Part shown: positions 41,961-49,730 of the stretch, piece by piece | Position numbering within the stretch: the first letter of the stretch is position 1 | Layout of the letters: each line of letters begins with the position of its first letter | Source: Roseomonas sp. GC11 | GTDB lineage: Bacteria; Pseudomonadota; Alphaproteobacteria; Acetobacterales; Acetobacteraceae | Length of the DNA: 57,458 bases | Assembly (NCBI RefSeq): GCF_024437745.1 | Contig: NZ_JANFNY010000032.1 | Span: 1 to 57,458 of the forward strand | Direction of reading: 5' to 3' | Made by a program: the position numbers and the translations under genes | The notes under the pieces: generated by a model | What the model was told of the DNA's origin: nothing | The model's input: the letters and a program-made list of their open reading frames with translations, nothing else | Database searches by the model: none

Positions 41961-42090
41961 CTTGAGAGGGGCTTCGCCCCTCTCAAACTCTCCCCACCAA
42001 AGGCCTGAGGCCTTTGGAAACCCATCTGAAGGCGGGTGCAGGGGACCCTGTCCCCTGCTGGGGGAGTTTGAGGGGGCAAAGCCCCCTCAA
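41961..42090 (+). repeat. Family-1 mosaic palindromic element, copy 3
   Basis: It begins 6 bases after the putA stop with the CTTGAGAGGGGC hairpin. It contains AAAGGCCTGAGGCCTTT and CAGGGGAC/GTCCCCTG, and ends with TTGAGGGGGC against GCCCCCTCAA. Its last bases, TCAA, provide the TGA stop (42089-42087) of the minus-strand Bug gene. At 130 bp it is almost identical to copy 1 in reverse. Confidence 0.88.
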
Positions 42091-43082
42091 TCCAGGCGGA
42101 TATTGGCCCGGCGTGCCACCTCGCCCCAGCGCTGCGTCTCGCTGGCGACGAAGGCGCGGAATTCCTCGGAGGTGTTGCCCACCGGGGTGATGCCGAGTTC
42201 CTGGAAGCGCTGCGCCACGGCGGGGCTGCGCAGCGCCGCCACGGCCTCGCGGTTCAGCCGTGCCACGATTTCCGGCGGCGTCGCGGCGGGGGCGAAAAGC
42301 CCGTGCCAGGACAGGCTCTCGAAGCCTGGCACCGTCTCCGCGATGGTCGGCACATCCGGCGCCGCCGGGCTGCGCGTCAGCGAGGTGACGCCGAGGATGC
42401 GCAGCTTGCCATCCTTGGCAAAGGGCCAGACGGAGGAGAAATTGTCAAAGGCGATGGACAATTCGCCGCCCAGCAGCGCCGTCATGATCTGGCCGCTGCC
42501 GCGATAGGGCACATGCTCCATCGCCGTGCCGGTGCGCTGCGTGAACAGCGAGCCGGCCAGATGCACCGAGGTGCCGACGCCGGAGGAGCCGAAATTGTAG
42601 TGCCCCGGCCGTTCCTTCAGCAGCCCGATCAGCTCCGCCACATTGCGCGCGGGCATGTCGTTGGCGACGGCCAGCGCGTTGGGCTGCGCCGCGAGCTGTG
42701 TGATCGGCGCGAAATCGCGCAGATTGTCATAGGGCATGCGGGCGAAGATCGCCGGGTTGATCGCATGGCTGCTGATGGTGCCGAGGCAGATGGTATAGCC
42801 ATCCGGCGTGGCGCGGGCGCAGGCCTCGCTGCCGATATTGCCGCCGGCGCCGGGGCGGCTCTCGATCACCAGCGGCTGGCCCAGCGTCTGGCTCATCTGC
42901 TGCCCGACCAGCCGGGCCACCGTGTCCGAGGTGCCGGCGGAGAAGGGGACGATCACGCGGATCGGCTGCGACGGATAGGCCCTCTGCCCCTGGGCCTGGG
43001 CGGCGGGGGCGAAGGCGAGGGGGGCGGCGAGCGGCAGCAGCGCCCCCGCGGCCAGCAGGGCGCGGCGGAACATCCTTGTCAT
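42087..43082 (-). CDS. Bug/TctC-family tripartite tricarboxylate-type substrate-binding protein
   Basis: The product has 331 residues from ATG 43082, where GGGAGG lies seven bases upstream. An in-frame start at 43121 would add 13 residues without a ribosome site. A signal peptide (MTRMFRRALLAAGALLPLAA, cleavage near AQAQG) precedes the Bug fold with YPSQPIRVIVPFSAGTSDTV, VIESRPGAGGNIGSEA and HVPYRGSGQIMTALL. It binds an unknown organic acid in the periplasm. It lies downstream of a GntR regulator on the same strand. The C-terminal coding sequence runs into the family-1 repeat, which supplies the stop codon. Confidence 0.87.
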   Translation of the reverse strand: MTRMFRRALLAAGALLPLAAPLAFAPAAQAQGQRAYPSQPIRVIVPFSAGTSDTVARLVGQQMSQTLGQPLVIESRPGAGGNIGSEACARATPDGYTICLGTISSHAINPAIFARMPYDNLRDFAPITQLAAQPNALAVANDMPARNVAELIGLLKERPGHYNFGSSGVGTSVHLAGSLFTQRTGTAMEHVPYRGSGQIMTALLGGELSIAFDNFSSVWPFAKDGKLRILGVTSLTRSPAAPDVPTIAETVPGFESLSWHGLFAPAATPPEIVARLNREAVAALRSPAVAQRFQELGITPVGNTSEEFRAFVASETQRWGEVARRANIRLD

Positions 43083-43179
43083 CGTTATCCTCCCGGCGGG
43101 CTTGATGCCCGCCTTGGTCAAGATGGCCAGCGGCCCAGGGGCCTACCTTTGGGCCTCCCCCGGCGGCTGCTGGCGAAAC

Positions 43180-43887
43180 TCAGCGCCGCGCGCGGGCGGG
43201 CGCCGCCTCGGGGAAGGCGACGGCGAGGGAGCGCAGGGCATGGGCGCGCATCCGCTCCTCCGCCACGACCTCATCCCCGGCAGCGACGGCGTCCAGGATG
43301 GCGGCATGTTCGGCGAGGGCGAGGCGCGGCTGGCCATCATCGGCGGCCAGGACGCGGGCGCGCCCGATATGGTCATAGGCGCGCAGCGCCTGCAGCCCGC
43401 GCGCCAGCACGTCATTGTCGCTGATGGCGAGCAGCGCGGTGTGGAAGGCCTCGTTGGCGAGGCGCAGCGCGGCGGCGTCGCCGGCCTCGGTCGCGGCGCG
43501 CATGGCGGCCAGGCGCTCGCGCAGGACGCGCAGATCCTCCGGCGTGGCGTGGCGCGCGGCGAAGCCCGCGGCCACCCCCTCCAGCGCCGCGCGGATGCGG
43601 CCCATCTCGGCCAGCCGCGCGCGCGGCTGGGGCGTGACGGCGGAGCCGCTGCGCGGGCGGGTTTCCACGAGGCCCTCGGCTTCCAGCCGCCGCATCGCCT
43701 CCCGCACCGGCTGGGCGGAGACGCCGAGAGCCCCGGCCAGCCCGCGCTCCGAGAGGCGGTAGCCCGGCGGCAGGAGCCCGGTGGCGATGGCCTCCCGCAG
43801 CACCACATGCACCCGCTCCGCCAGGGGGCGGGCATCCTCCGGCAGAGGCGGCAGCGCGGGTGGGGCGAGGAGCGTGGCCATGGTCAT
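43180..43887 (-). CDS. GntR-family regulator, FadR/FCD subfamily
   Basis: The product has about 235 residues from ATG 43887; ATG 43881 and TTG 43893 are alternatives. The winged helix-turn-helix at about residues 20-85 shows LAERVHVVLREAIATGLL, SERGLAGALGVSAQPVREAM and LEAEGLVETRPRSG. The FCD ligand domain (about 95-225) contains ANEAFHTALL and EHAAILDAVAAGD, with the metal-binding His positions of the family. It probably represses itself and the Bug gene downstream (98-base gap), with an organic acid as ligand. A perfect inverted repeat overlaps its start. Confidence 0.85.
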   Translation of the reverse strand: MTMATLLAPPALPPLPEDARPLAERVHVVLREAIATGLLPPGYRLSERGLAGALGVSAQPVREAMRRLEAEGLVETRPRSGSAVTPQPRARLAEMGRIRAALEGVAAGFAARHATPEDLRVLRERLAAMRAATEAGDAAALRLANEAFHTALLAISDNDVLARGLQALRAYDHIGRARVLAADDGQPRLALAEHAAILDAVAAGDEVVAEERMRAHALRSLAVAFPEAAPARARR

Positions 43888-43902
43888 CTGCAATAGCAGA
43901 TG
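43885..43902. promoter_or_regulatory. Candidate GntR autoregulatory operator overlapping the start codon
   Basis: Perfect arms CATCTGC and GCAGATG flank AATA. The left arm contains the start codon of the GntR gene on the minus strand. A second perfect palindrome, GGCGGAATTCCGCC, lies at 43935-43948, 48 bases upstream. Either could be the regulator's binding site. Confidence 0.5.
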
Positions 43903-43948
43903 GGGCGCGCGGGCCGCAAGGAGGGTTCTCGGCAGGCGGAATTCCGCC

Positions 43949-44237
43949 GGTTATTTTTTCTGTTGAGAAAATTTATTCGAAATTTATATTTTAAATAATT
44001 ATAAATCTGAATTTTTGATTAATAAATCAATTAAAAATTTCAGAAATTTACAACAGCAATGATGGAATAAAAAATTCTCTCTCTCGACCCAAAGACATTC
44101 TTGCTGCGGCGCAGCATCATGGCTTCACGCGTTCATGTGAAAAAATGTGAAGGCTGACCCTTTTCCCCCGCCCTGCCGGGGCGTAAAAGCGCGCCATAGC
44201 CGCTTCCGGCACAGATCTTAACATCACGGCGGGGCCC
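43949..44237. promoter_or_regulatory. Extremely AT-rich island and leader upstream of ltnD
   Basis: No gene is supported. Bases 43950-44080 are almost entirely A and T, in sharp contrast to the surrounding DNA. They contain TTGATT-AATA-AATCAA, several AAATTT tracts, and outer arms CTGTTG (near 43960) and CAACAG (near 44051). Closer to ltnD are TGCTGC-GGC-GCAGCA (44102-44116) and CTTCAC (44123-44128) paired with GTGAAG (44147-44152), a candidate DeoR operator. The tract could act as UP element, bent DNA or xenogeneic-silencer target, and as promoter for the tetronate operon. Confidence 0.6.
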
Positions 44238-45152
44238 ATGGCGTCTTCCAACGGCTTCCATGTTTGTGTCATCGGCCTTGGCTCGATGGGGATGGGCGCG
44301 GCCCGCTCCTGCATCGCGGCCGGGCTGCAGACCTATGGCGTGGACCTCAACCCGGCGGCGCGCGACGCGCTGCGCGAGGCCGGCGCGGTCGAGGTCGGCA
44401 CCGATGCCGGCGCCTTCGCCGACAGGCTCGATGCCGTGCTGCTGCTGCTCGTCAACGCCGCGCAGTGCCGCGCCGTGCTGTTCGGCGAGAATGGGCTGGC
44501 CGCGAAGCTGCGCCCCGGCACGGGCGTCATGGTCTCCTCCACCATCGCTGTCGCCGACGCGAAGGAGATCGAGAAGGGCCTGTCAGAACGCGGCCTGCTG
44601 ATGCTCGACGCTCCCGTCTCCGGCGGCGCCGCCAAGGCCGCCGCCGGGCAGATGACGGTGATGGCCGCCGGCCCGCGCGCCGCCTTCGACCGCCTGCGCC
44701 CCGTGCTCGATGCCGTGGCCGGCAAGGTCTACGAGATCGGTGAGACGGCTGGCCTCGGCGCCACGGTGAAGATCATCCACCAGCTTCTCGCCGGCGTGCA
44801 TATCGCGGCGGGCGCGGAGGCGATGGCGCTGGCCGCCCGCGCCAGCATCCCGCTCGACCTGATGTATGACGTCGTCACCAACGCCGCCGGCAACAGCTGG
44901 ATGTTCGAGAACCGCATGAAGCATGTGGTCGATGGCGACTACACGCCGCGCTCGGCGGTGGACATCTTCGTCAAGGACCTGCGCCTGGTGACGGAGACGG
45001 GCCTCTCGCTCAACTTCCCGCTGCCGCTGGCCACCACGGCCTACAGCATGTTCGCCAATGCCAGCAATGCCGGCTATGGCAAGCTCGACGACGCGGCGGT
45101 GATCAAGAGCTTCGCCGGCATCCGCCTCCCCGGCGACGAGGAGGGCCAGTGA
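44238..45152 (+). CDS. ltnD: L-threonate dehydrogenase LtnD (3-hydroxyisobutyrate dehydrogenase family)
   Basis: The product has 304 residues. The Rossmann motif is VIGLGSMGMGAA at about residues 10-21. The substrate-site motif LDAPVSGGAAKAAAGQMTVM lies near residue 122, and the catalytic Lys is in GLGATVKIIHQLL near 175. The NAAGNSWMFENR and DIFVKDLRLV segments are characteristic of LtnD. It oxidises L-threonate at C2 to 2-oxo-tetronate with NAD. It is first in an operon with otnK, otnI, denD and otnC, which fixes the assignment. The otnK start codon overlaps its stop by 1 base. Confidence 0.92.
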   Translation: MASSNGFHVCVIGLGSMGMGAARSCIAAGLQTYGVDLNPAARDALREAGAVEVGTDAGAFADRLDAVLLLLVNAAQCRAVLFGENGLAAKLRPGTGVMVSSTIAVADAKEIEKGLSERGLLMLDAPVSGGAAKAAAGQMTVMAAGPRAAFDRLRPVLDAVAGKVYEIGETAGLGATVKIIHQLLAGVHIAAGAEAMALAARASIPLDLMYDVVTNAAGNSWMFENRMKHVVDGDYTPRSAVDIFVKDLRLVTETGLSLNFPLPLATTAYSMFANASNAGYGKLDDAAVIKSFAGIRLPGDEEGQ

Positions 45153-46423
45153 TGGCCGCGCAGGGCTTCCGCCTCGGCGTCATCGCCGACGATTTCACCG
45201 GCGCCACCGACATCGCCGGCTTCCTTGTCGCCAACGGGCTGCGCACCATCCAGCTCAACGACGTGCCGGACGCCGCCCTGCAGGTCGAGGCGGATGCCGT
45301 CGTCATCAGCCTGAAGACGCGCTCCTGCGACCCGGCCGAGGCGGTGCGCCAGAGCCTCGCCGCGCTGGACTGGCTGCGCGCGCGCCAGTGCCAGCAGTTC
45401 TTCTTCAAGTACTGCTCGACCTTCGACAGCACGCCGCGCGGCAATATCGGCCCGGTGACGGATGCGCTGCTCGCTGCCCTCGGGCAGGATTTCACGGTGA
45501 TCTGCCCGGTGCTGCCGGTGAATGGCCGCACCATCTATTGCGGGCACCTCTTCGTGAATGGCGTGCCGCTCGACGAATCCGGCATGCGCCACCACCCCGT
45601 CACGCCGATGACGGACAGCAGCATCATGCGCCTGATGGAAGCCCAGGCCCAGGGCAAGGCCGGCAATGTGCCCGCCCAGGTGCTGGACCAGGGCGTCGAG
45701 GCCGTGCGCGCCGCCCTCGCCGCGCTGAAGGCGCAGGGCGTGCGCTACGCCGTGCTCGACGCGCTGAACGACCGCCACCTGGAGGTGATGGGCCAGGCCG
45801 TGGCCGACATGCCGCTGGTCACCGGCGGCTCGGGCCTCGCCGATGGCATGGCGCGCGCCTGGACCTCGCTGCATGGCGAGGCCGGTGCCGCCGCCGCCGC
45901 CGGCCGCCCGCCCAAGGGCCGCGCCGTGGTGATCTCCGGCTCCTGCTCGCAGATGACGAATGCACAGGTCGCCGCCTATCGCGCCGCTGCGCCCTCGCTG
46001 CTGGTCGAGGTGGAGCGCTGCATCGCCGAACCCGGCTATGCACAGGAACTCGCCGCCTGGGTCGAGGCGCAGGAGGAGTCCGCCCTGGCGCCCCTCGTCT
46101 TCGCCACCACCGACCCGGCGCAACTGAAAAAAATCCAGGAGCGCTTCGGCGCGGCGGAAGCCAGCACGGCGGTCGAGCATGTCTTCGGCGAAGTGGCGAA
46201 GCTGCTGCGCCAGCGCGGCTTCGACCAGTTCATCGTCGCCGGCGGCGAGACTTCCGGCGTCGTCACCCAGTCCCTCGGCATTCGCGGCTTCCATATCGGG
46301 CCGCAGATCGCGCCGGGCGTGCCCTGGGTGCGCGCGGTGGAAATGCCGGTGTCCCTGGCCCTGAAATCGGGCAATTTCGGTGCCGAGCGCTTCTTCTTCG
46401 AGGCGCAGGAGATGGCCGGCTGA
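45152..46423 (+). CDS. otnK: 3-oxo-tetronate kinase OtnK (DUF1537)
   Basis: The product has 423 residues from ATG 45152, sharing a base with the ltnD stop; GTG 45149 is adjacent. The N-terminal sugar-acid domain shows LGVIADDFTGATDIAG and KYCSTFDSTPRGNIGPV. The C-terminal nucleotide-binding domain shows VISGSCSQMTNAQV, IVAGGETSGVVTQSL and LKSGNFGAERFF. It phosphorylates 3-oxo-tetronate at O4. It is a paralogue of the truncated DUF1537 kinase at the left edge of the window, which belongs to a different pathway branch. Confidence 0.93.
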   Translation: MAAQGFRLGVIADDFTGATDIAGFLVANGLRTIQLNDVPDAALQVEADAVVISLKTRSCDPAEAVRQSLAALDWLRARQCQQFFFKYCSTFDSTPRGNIGPVTDALLAALGQDFTVICPVLPVNGRTIYCGHLFVNGVPLDESGMRHHPVTPMTDSSIMRLMEAQAQGKAGNVPAQVLDQGVEAVRAALAALKAQGVRYAVLDALNDRHLEVMGQAVADMPLVTGGSGLADGMARAWTSLHGEAGAAAAAGRPPKGRAVVISGSCSQMTNAQVAAYRAAAPSLLVEVERCIAEPGYAQELAAWVEAQEESALAPLVFATTDPAQLKKIQERFGAAEASTAVEHVFGEVAKLLRQRGFDQFIVAGGETSGVVTQSLGIRGFHIGPQIAPGVPWVRAVEMPVSLALKSGNFGAERFFFEAQEMAG

Positions 46424-46455
46424 GCCGGCCCCACAGGAAAGCTGGAGGAGACACC

Positions 46456-47235
46456 ATGCCGCGTTTCGCCGCCAACCTCTCGATGATGTTCACCGAGGTC
46501 CCCTTCCTCGACCGCTTCGCGCGCGCCGCGGCGGCGGGCTTCGGGGCCGTGGAATTTCTTTTCCCGTATGATCATCCGCCCGAGGTCGTGGCCGAGAAGC
46601 TGAAGAGCAACGGCCTGACCCAGGCCCTCTTCAACATGCCGCCGGGCGACTGGGCGGCGGGCGAGCGCGGCATGGCCGCCATCCCCGGGCGCGAGCAGGA
46701 GTTCCGCGACAACCTCGCCATCGCCCTGCGCTATGCCCAGGCGCTGGGCTGCACGACGCTGCACGCCATGTCCGGCATCACCACCGGGCTGGACCGCGCC
46801 GCCTGCGAGGCCAGCTTCGTCGAGAATTTCCGCTACGCGGCGGATTTCCTCGCGCCGCACGGCATCACCGTGCTGGTGGAGCCGATCAACAGCCGCAACA
46901 TGCCGGGCTATTTCATCGCCCACCAGCTGGAGGCCGTGGCGCTGGTCGAACGCGTCGGCCGCCCGAATGTCGCGGTGCAGCTCGACCTCTATCACGCGCA
47001 GATCATGGATGGCGACCTCAGCAAGCTCATCGAGAAGATGAGCGGCAAGTTCGCCCATGTGCAGATCGCCTCCGTCCCCGACCGGCACGAGCCGGATGAG
47101 GGCGAGCTGAACTACCCGCACCTCTACGCCGTGCTCGACCGCGCCGGCTACCAGGGCTGGATCGGCTGCGAATACAATCCGCGCGGCGAGACCGAGGCGG
47201 GCCTCGGCTGGTTCGCCCCCTACAAGGCCCGCTGA
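46456..47235 (+). CDS. otnI: 2-oxo-tetronate isomerase OtnI (hydroxypyruvate isomerase-like)
   Basis: The product has 259 residues from ATG 46456, with GGAGGAG about 8 bases upstream. It is a TIM-barrel sugar isomerase of the Hyi/OtnI group. Visible elements are LSMMFTEVPFLDRF at the N terminus, VEFLFPYDHPPE, VLVEPINSRNMPGYF with a catalytic Glu near residue 143, LDLYHAQIMDGDL and GCEYNPRGETEAGL with the second Glu. It converts 2-oxo-tetronate to 3-oxo-tetronate between the dehydrogenases (LtnD, DenD) and OtnK. Hydroxypyruvate isomerase is the alternative, made unlikely by the neighbours. Confidence 0.92.
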   Translation: MPRFAANLSMMFTEVPFLDRFARAAAAGFGAVEFLFPYDHPPEVVAEKLKSNGLTQALFNMPPGDWAAGERGMAAIPGREQEFRDNLAIALRYAQALGCTTLHAMSGITTGLDRAACEASFVENFRYAADFLAPHGITVLVEPINSRNMPGYFIAHQLEAVALVERVGRPNVAVQLDLYHAQIMDGDLSKLIEKMSGKFAHVQIASVPDRHEPDEGELNYPHLYAVLDRAGYQGWIGCEYNPRGETEAGLGWFAPYKAR

Positions 47236-47243
47236 GCCTCGCC

Positions 47244-48035
47244 ATGATCCCCGCCGAGCGTCATGCCCTGATCCTCGCGCGCCTCGCCGAGCGCGGCGTG
47301 ATGAGCATCATGGCGCTGAAAGAGATGCTCGGCGTTTCGCATATGACGGTGCGGCGCGACCTGCAGCAGCTGGAGCGCGAGGGCCGCGTCAGCTCCGTCG
47401 CCGGCGGGGTGCGCCTGCCGGAGAAGATCGGCAGCGAGCCCTCCCACCGCACCAAGGCCACCCTCTCCCATGCGGAGAAGGTGGCCATCGGGCGCATCGC
47501 CGCCGCCATGGTGGGGCCGGGCGAGGTCATCTATCTCGATGCCGGCACCACCACCCTCGAAATCGCCCACTGCCTCGCCGGGCGTGATGACATCACCGTC
47601 GTCACCAACGACTTCGTCATCGCCGCCTTCCTCTCGCGTGAGGCGCATTGCCGGCTCTTCCACACCGGCGGGCAGGTGGAGCGCGAGAACCGCTCCTGCG
47701 TCGGCGAGCCCGCGGCGCAGGCCATCCGGCGCTTCAATTTCGATATCGCCTTCATCTCCACCTCCTCCTTCGGTCTGCGCGGAATCTCGACGCCGTCGGA
47801 GAACAAGGTGGCGGTGAAGCAGGCCGTCGCGCAGAGCGCGGCGCGCAGCGTGCTCGTCACCGACAGCAGCAAATACGGCAAGATCGGCGCCTTCAACACG
47901 GTGCCGCTCGAATCCCTGTCCGCCATCGTCACCGATGCCGGCCTGCCGGAGGATGTGCGCGACGCCATCCTCCGCCGGGGTATCGCGCTGCACATCGCGC
48001 AGCCCGAGGCCGGCTCCGAGGAGGAAACCGCATGA
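47244..48035 (+). CDS. DeoR-family regulator of the tetronate operon
   Basis: The product has 263 residues. The helix-turn-helix is at about residues 15-50 (LKEMLGVSHMTVRRDLQQLE), followed by the DeoR sensor domain (YLDAGTTTLEIAHCL, VVTNDFVIAAF, LVTDSSKYGKIGAF). It sits inside the operon between otnI (8-base gap) and denD (4-base overlap), so it is made with the enzymes it presumably controls. A likely effector is a phosphorylated tetronate or dihydroxyacetone phosphate. The CTTCAC/GTGAAG pair upstream of ltnD is a candidate operator. Confidence 0.88.
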   Translation: MIPAERHALILARLAERGVMSIMALKEMLGVSHMTVRRDLQQLEREGRVSSVAGGVRLPEKIGSEPSHRTKATLSHAEKVAIGRIAAAMVGPGEVIYLDAGTTTLEIAHCLAGRDDITVVTNDFVIAAFLSREAHCRLFHTGGQVERENRSCVGEPAAQAIRRFNFDIAFISTSSFGLRGISTPSENKVAVKQAVAQSAARSVLVTDSSKYGKIGAFNTVPLESLSAIVTDAGLPEDVRDAILRRGIALHIAQPEAGSEEETA

Positions 48036-48991
48036 AGATCATCGTCACCGGCGGCGCCGGCTTCCTGGGCAGCCGCCTGATCCGCGCCCTGCTGGCGCGC
48101 GGCGCCTCCATCCCCGGCCTGCCCGCCTTCGACGCCATCGTCTCGGTCGATCTCGCCCCTTGCCCGGTGCAGGATGCGCGCGTCTCCTCCGTCGTGGGCG
48201 ACATCGCCGATCCCGCCCTGCTGGCGCGGGTGGTGACGGCGGACACCGCCGCCATCTACCACCTCGCAGCCGTCGTCAGCGGCCAGGCCGAGGCCGAGTT
48301 CGAGGTGGGCATGCGCGTCAACCTCGACGGCACGCGCGCCCTGCTGGACGCCGCGCGCGCCACGGGCGCGGCGCCGCGCTTCGTCTTCGCCAGCTCCCTG
48401 GCGGTCTTCGGCGGCCCGATGCCGGCGGTGGTGCCGGAGGATCTCGCGCTGCTGCCGCAATCCTCCTATGGCGCGCAGAAGGCGATCGGCGAGCTGCTGG
48501 TCAACGACTATGCACGCAAGGGCTTCGTCGATGGCCGCGTCTGCCGCCTGCCCACCATCGTGGTGCGCCCCGGCAAGCCGAACGCCGCCGCCTCCTCCTT
48601 CGCCAGCGGCATCATCCGCGAGCCGCTCGGCGGCCAGCCCGCCAACTGCCCGGTGCCGCAGGAGACCCGCATGTGGCTCTCCTCCCCCAACGCGGTGATC
48701 GATAACCTGCTGCACGCCATCGCCGTCGATGGCGCCCGGCTCGAAGGCCGCCGCACGCTGAACCTGCCCGGCATCAGCGTCACCGTCGCCGACATGCTGG
48801 CCAGCCTGGAGCGCGTCGGCGGCGCCGCGGCGCGTGCCCTCGTCAGCCATGAGCATGAGGAGCGCATCGCCCGCATCGTCTGCTCCTGGCCGGGCGATTT
48901 CGATGTCAGCCGCCCGCTCGCCCTCGGCTTCACCCGCGATGGCGACTTCGATTCCGTCGTGCGCCAGTACAGGGACGAGTTCGCCGGCTGA
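48032..48991 (+). CDS. denD: D-erythronate dehydrogenase DenD (extended SDR)
   Basis: The product has 319 residues from ATG 48032, overlapping the deoR stop by 4 bases. It is an NAD-dependent epimerase/dehydratase-fold protein with the cofactor motif VTGGAGFLGSRL at residues 5-16. The active site is FASSLAVFGG and SYGAQKAIGELLVNDY with Tyr and Lys near residue 150. The RVCRLPTIVVRPGKPNAAAS and REPLGG segments are typical of DenD. It oxidises D-erythronate to the 2-oxo acid with NAD, entering the same OtnI-OtnK-OtnC route as L-threonate. An open frame extends upstream but overlaps the deoR gene. Confidence 0.92.
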   Translation: MKIIVTGGAGFLGSRLIRALLARGASIPGLPAFDAIVSVDLAPCPVQDARVSSVVGDIADPALLARVVTADTAAIYHLAAVVSGQAEAEFEVGMRVNLDGTRALLDAARATGAAPRFVFASSLAVFGGPMPAVVPEDLALLPQSSYGAQKAIGELLVNDYARKGFVDGRVCRLPTIVVRPGKPNAAASSFASGIIREPLGGQPANCPVPQETRMWLSSPNAVIDNLLHAIAVDGARLEGRRTLNLPGISVTVADMLASLERVGGAAARALVSHEHEERIARIVCSWPGDFDVSRPLALGFTRDGDFDSVVRQYRDEFAG

Positions 48992-49046
48992 GCCGGCGGC
49001 ACGCCCACCAGATCCTGCCCGCAGCCCCCTGCCCGGAGCTTCCCCC

Positions 49047-49679
49047 ATGACCGAGTCCGAGCTGCGCGACCTGCTGGTCGAGCTTGGCGCCAGCCTTTTC
49101 GCCCGCGGCTATTCCGTCGGCAGCGCCGGCAATATCAGCGTCCGCCTGCCCGATGGCTACCTGATGACGCCGACCAATTCCTGCCTCGGCCGGCTGCAGG
49201 CGGCGCGCATCAGCAAGCTCGACGCGGCGTGGAACCATGTCGGCGGCGACAAGCCCTCGAAGGAAGTCTTCATGCACCGCGCGGTGCTCACGGCGCGCCC
49301 CGAGGCGGGCGCTGTCGTGCACCTGCATTCGACTTACGCCACGGCGATCGGCTGCCTCGCCGCGCCGGGCGAAACCGCGCCCATCCCGCCGCTGACGCCC
49401 TACTTCGTCATGCGGGTTGGCCGCACCCTGCCGGTCATCCCCTACTACCGCCCCGGCGACGCGGCGATGGAGCGGGACATCCACGAGGCGGCGCGAGAGG
49501 CACGCGCCGTGCTGCTGGCCAACCACGGCCCCGTCGTGTCCGGCAAGACCCTGCTCGATGCCGTCTACGCGGCCGAGGAACTCGAGGAATCCGCCCGTCT
49601 CGCCCTGATGCTGCGCGGCCAGCCCGCGCGGCCGCTGAGCCCGGCGCAGGTCGACGACCTGCTGAACACCTTCGGCTGA
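49047..49679 (+). CDS. otnC: 3-oxo-tetronate 4-phosphate decarboxylase OtnC (class II aldolase fold)
   Basis: The product has 210 residues from ATG 49047, with a CGGAGC element upstream. It has the class II aldolase/adducin fold: GSAGNISVRLPDGYLMTPTN with the phosphate-binding loop, the metal histidines in VVHLHSTYATAIG and a third His in VLLANHGPVVSG. It decarboxylates 3-oxo-tetronate 4-phosphate to dihydroxyacetone phosphate, completing the pathway. L-fuculose-phosphate or ribulose-phosphate aldolases share the fold, but the operon context decides. A 55-base gap separates it from denD. Confidence 0.92.
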   Translation: MTESELRDLLVELGASLFARGYSVGSAGNISVRLPDGYLMTPTNSCLGRLQAARISKLDAAWNHVGGDKPSKEVFMHRAVLTARPEAGAVVHLHSTYATAIGCLAAPGETAPIPPLTPYFVMRVGRTLPVIPYYRPGDAAMERDIHEAAREARAVLLANHGPVVSGKTLLDAVYAAEELEESARLALMLRGQPARPLSPAQVDDLLNTFG

Positions 49680-49693
49680 AACAGCCACGCAAC

Positions 49694-49715
49694 GAGGCGG
49701 CTTCGGCGCCGCCTC
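49694..49715 (+). terminator. Intercistronic hairpin between otnC and the transporter gene
   Basis: Arms GAGGCGGC and GCCGCCTC flank a 6-base loop, 14 bases after otnC. No U-run follows, and an AACGGAGTG ribosome site for the transporter comes next. It may attenuate, or protect the upstream mRNA rather than end it. Confidence 0.45.
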
Positions 49716-49730
49716 CAACGGAGTGAAACG

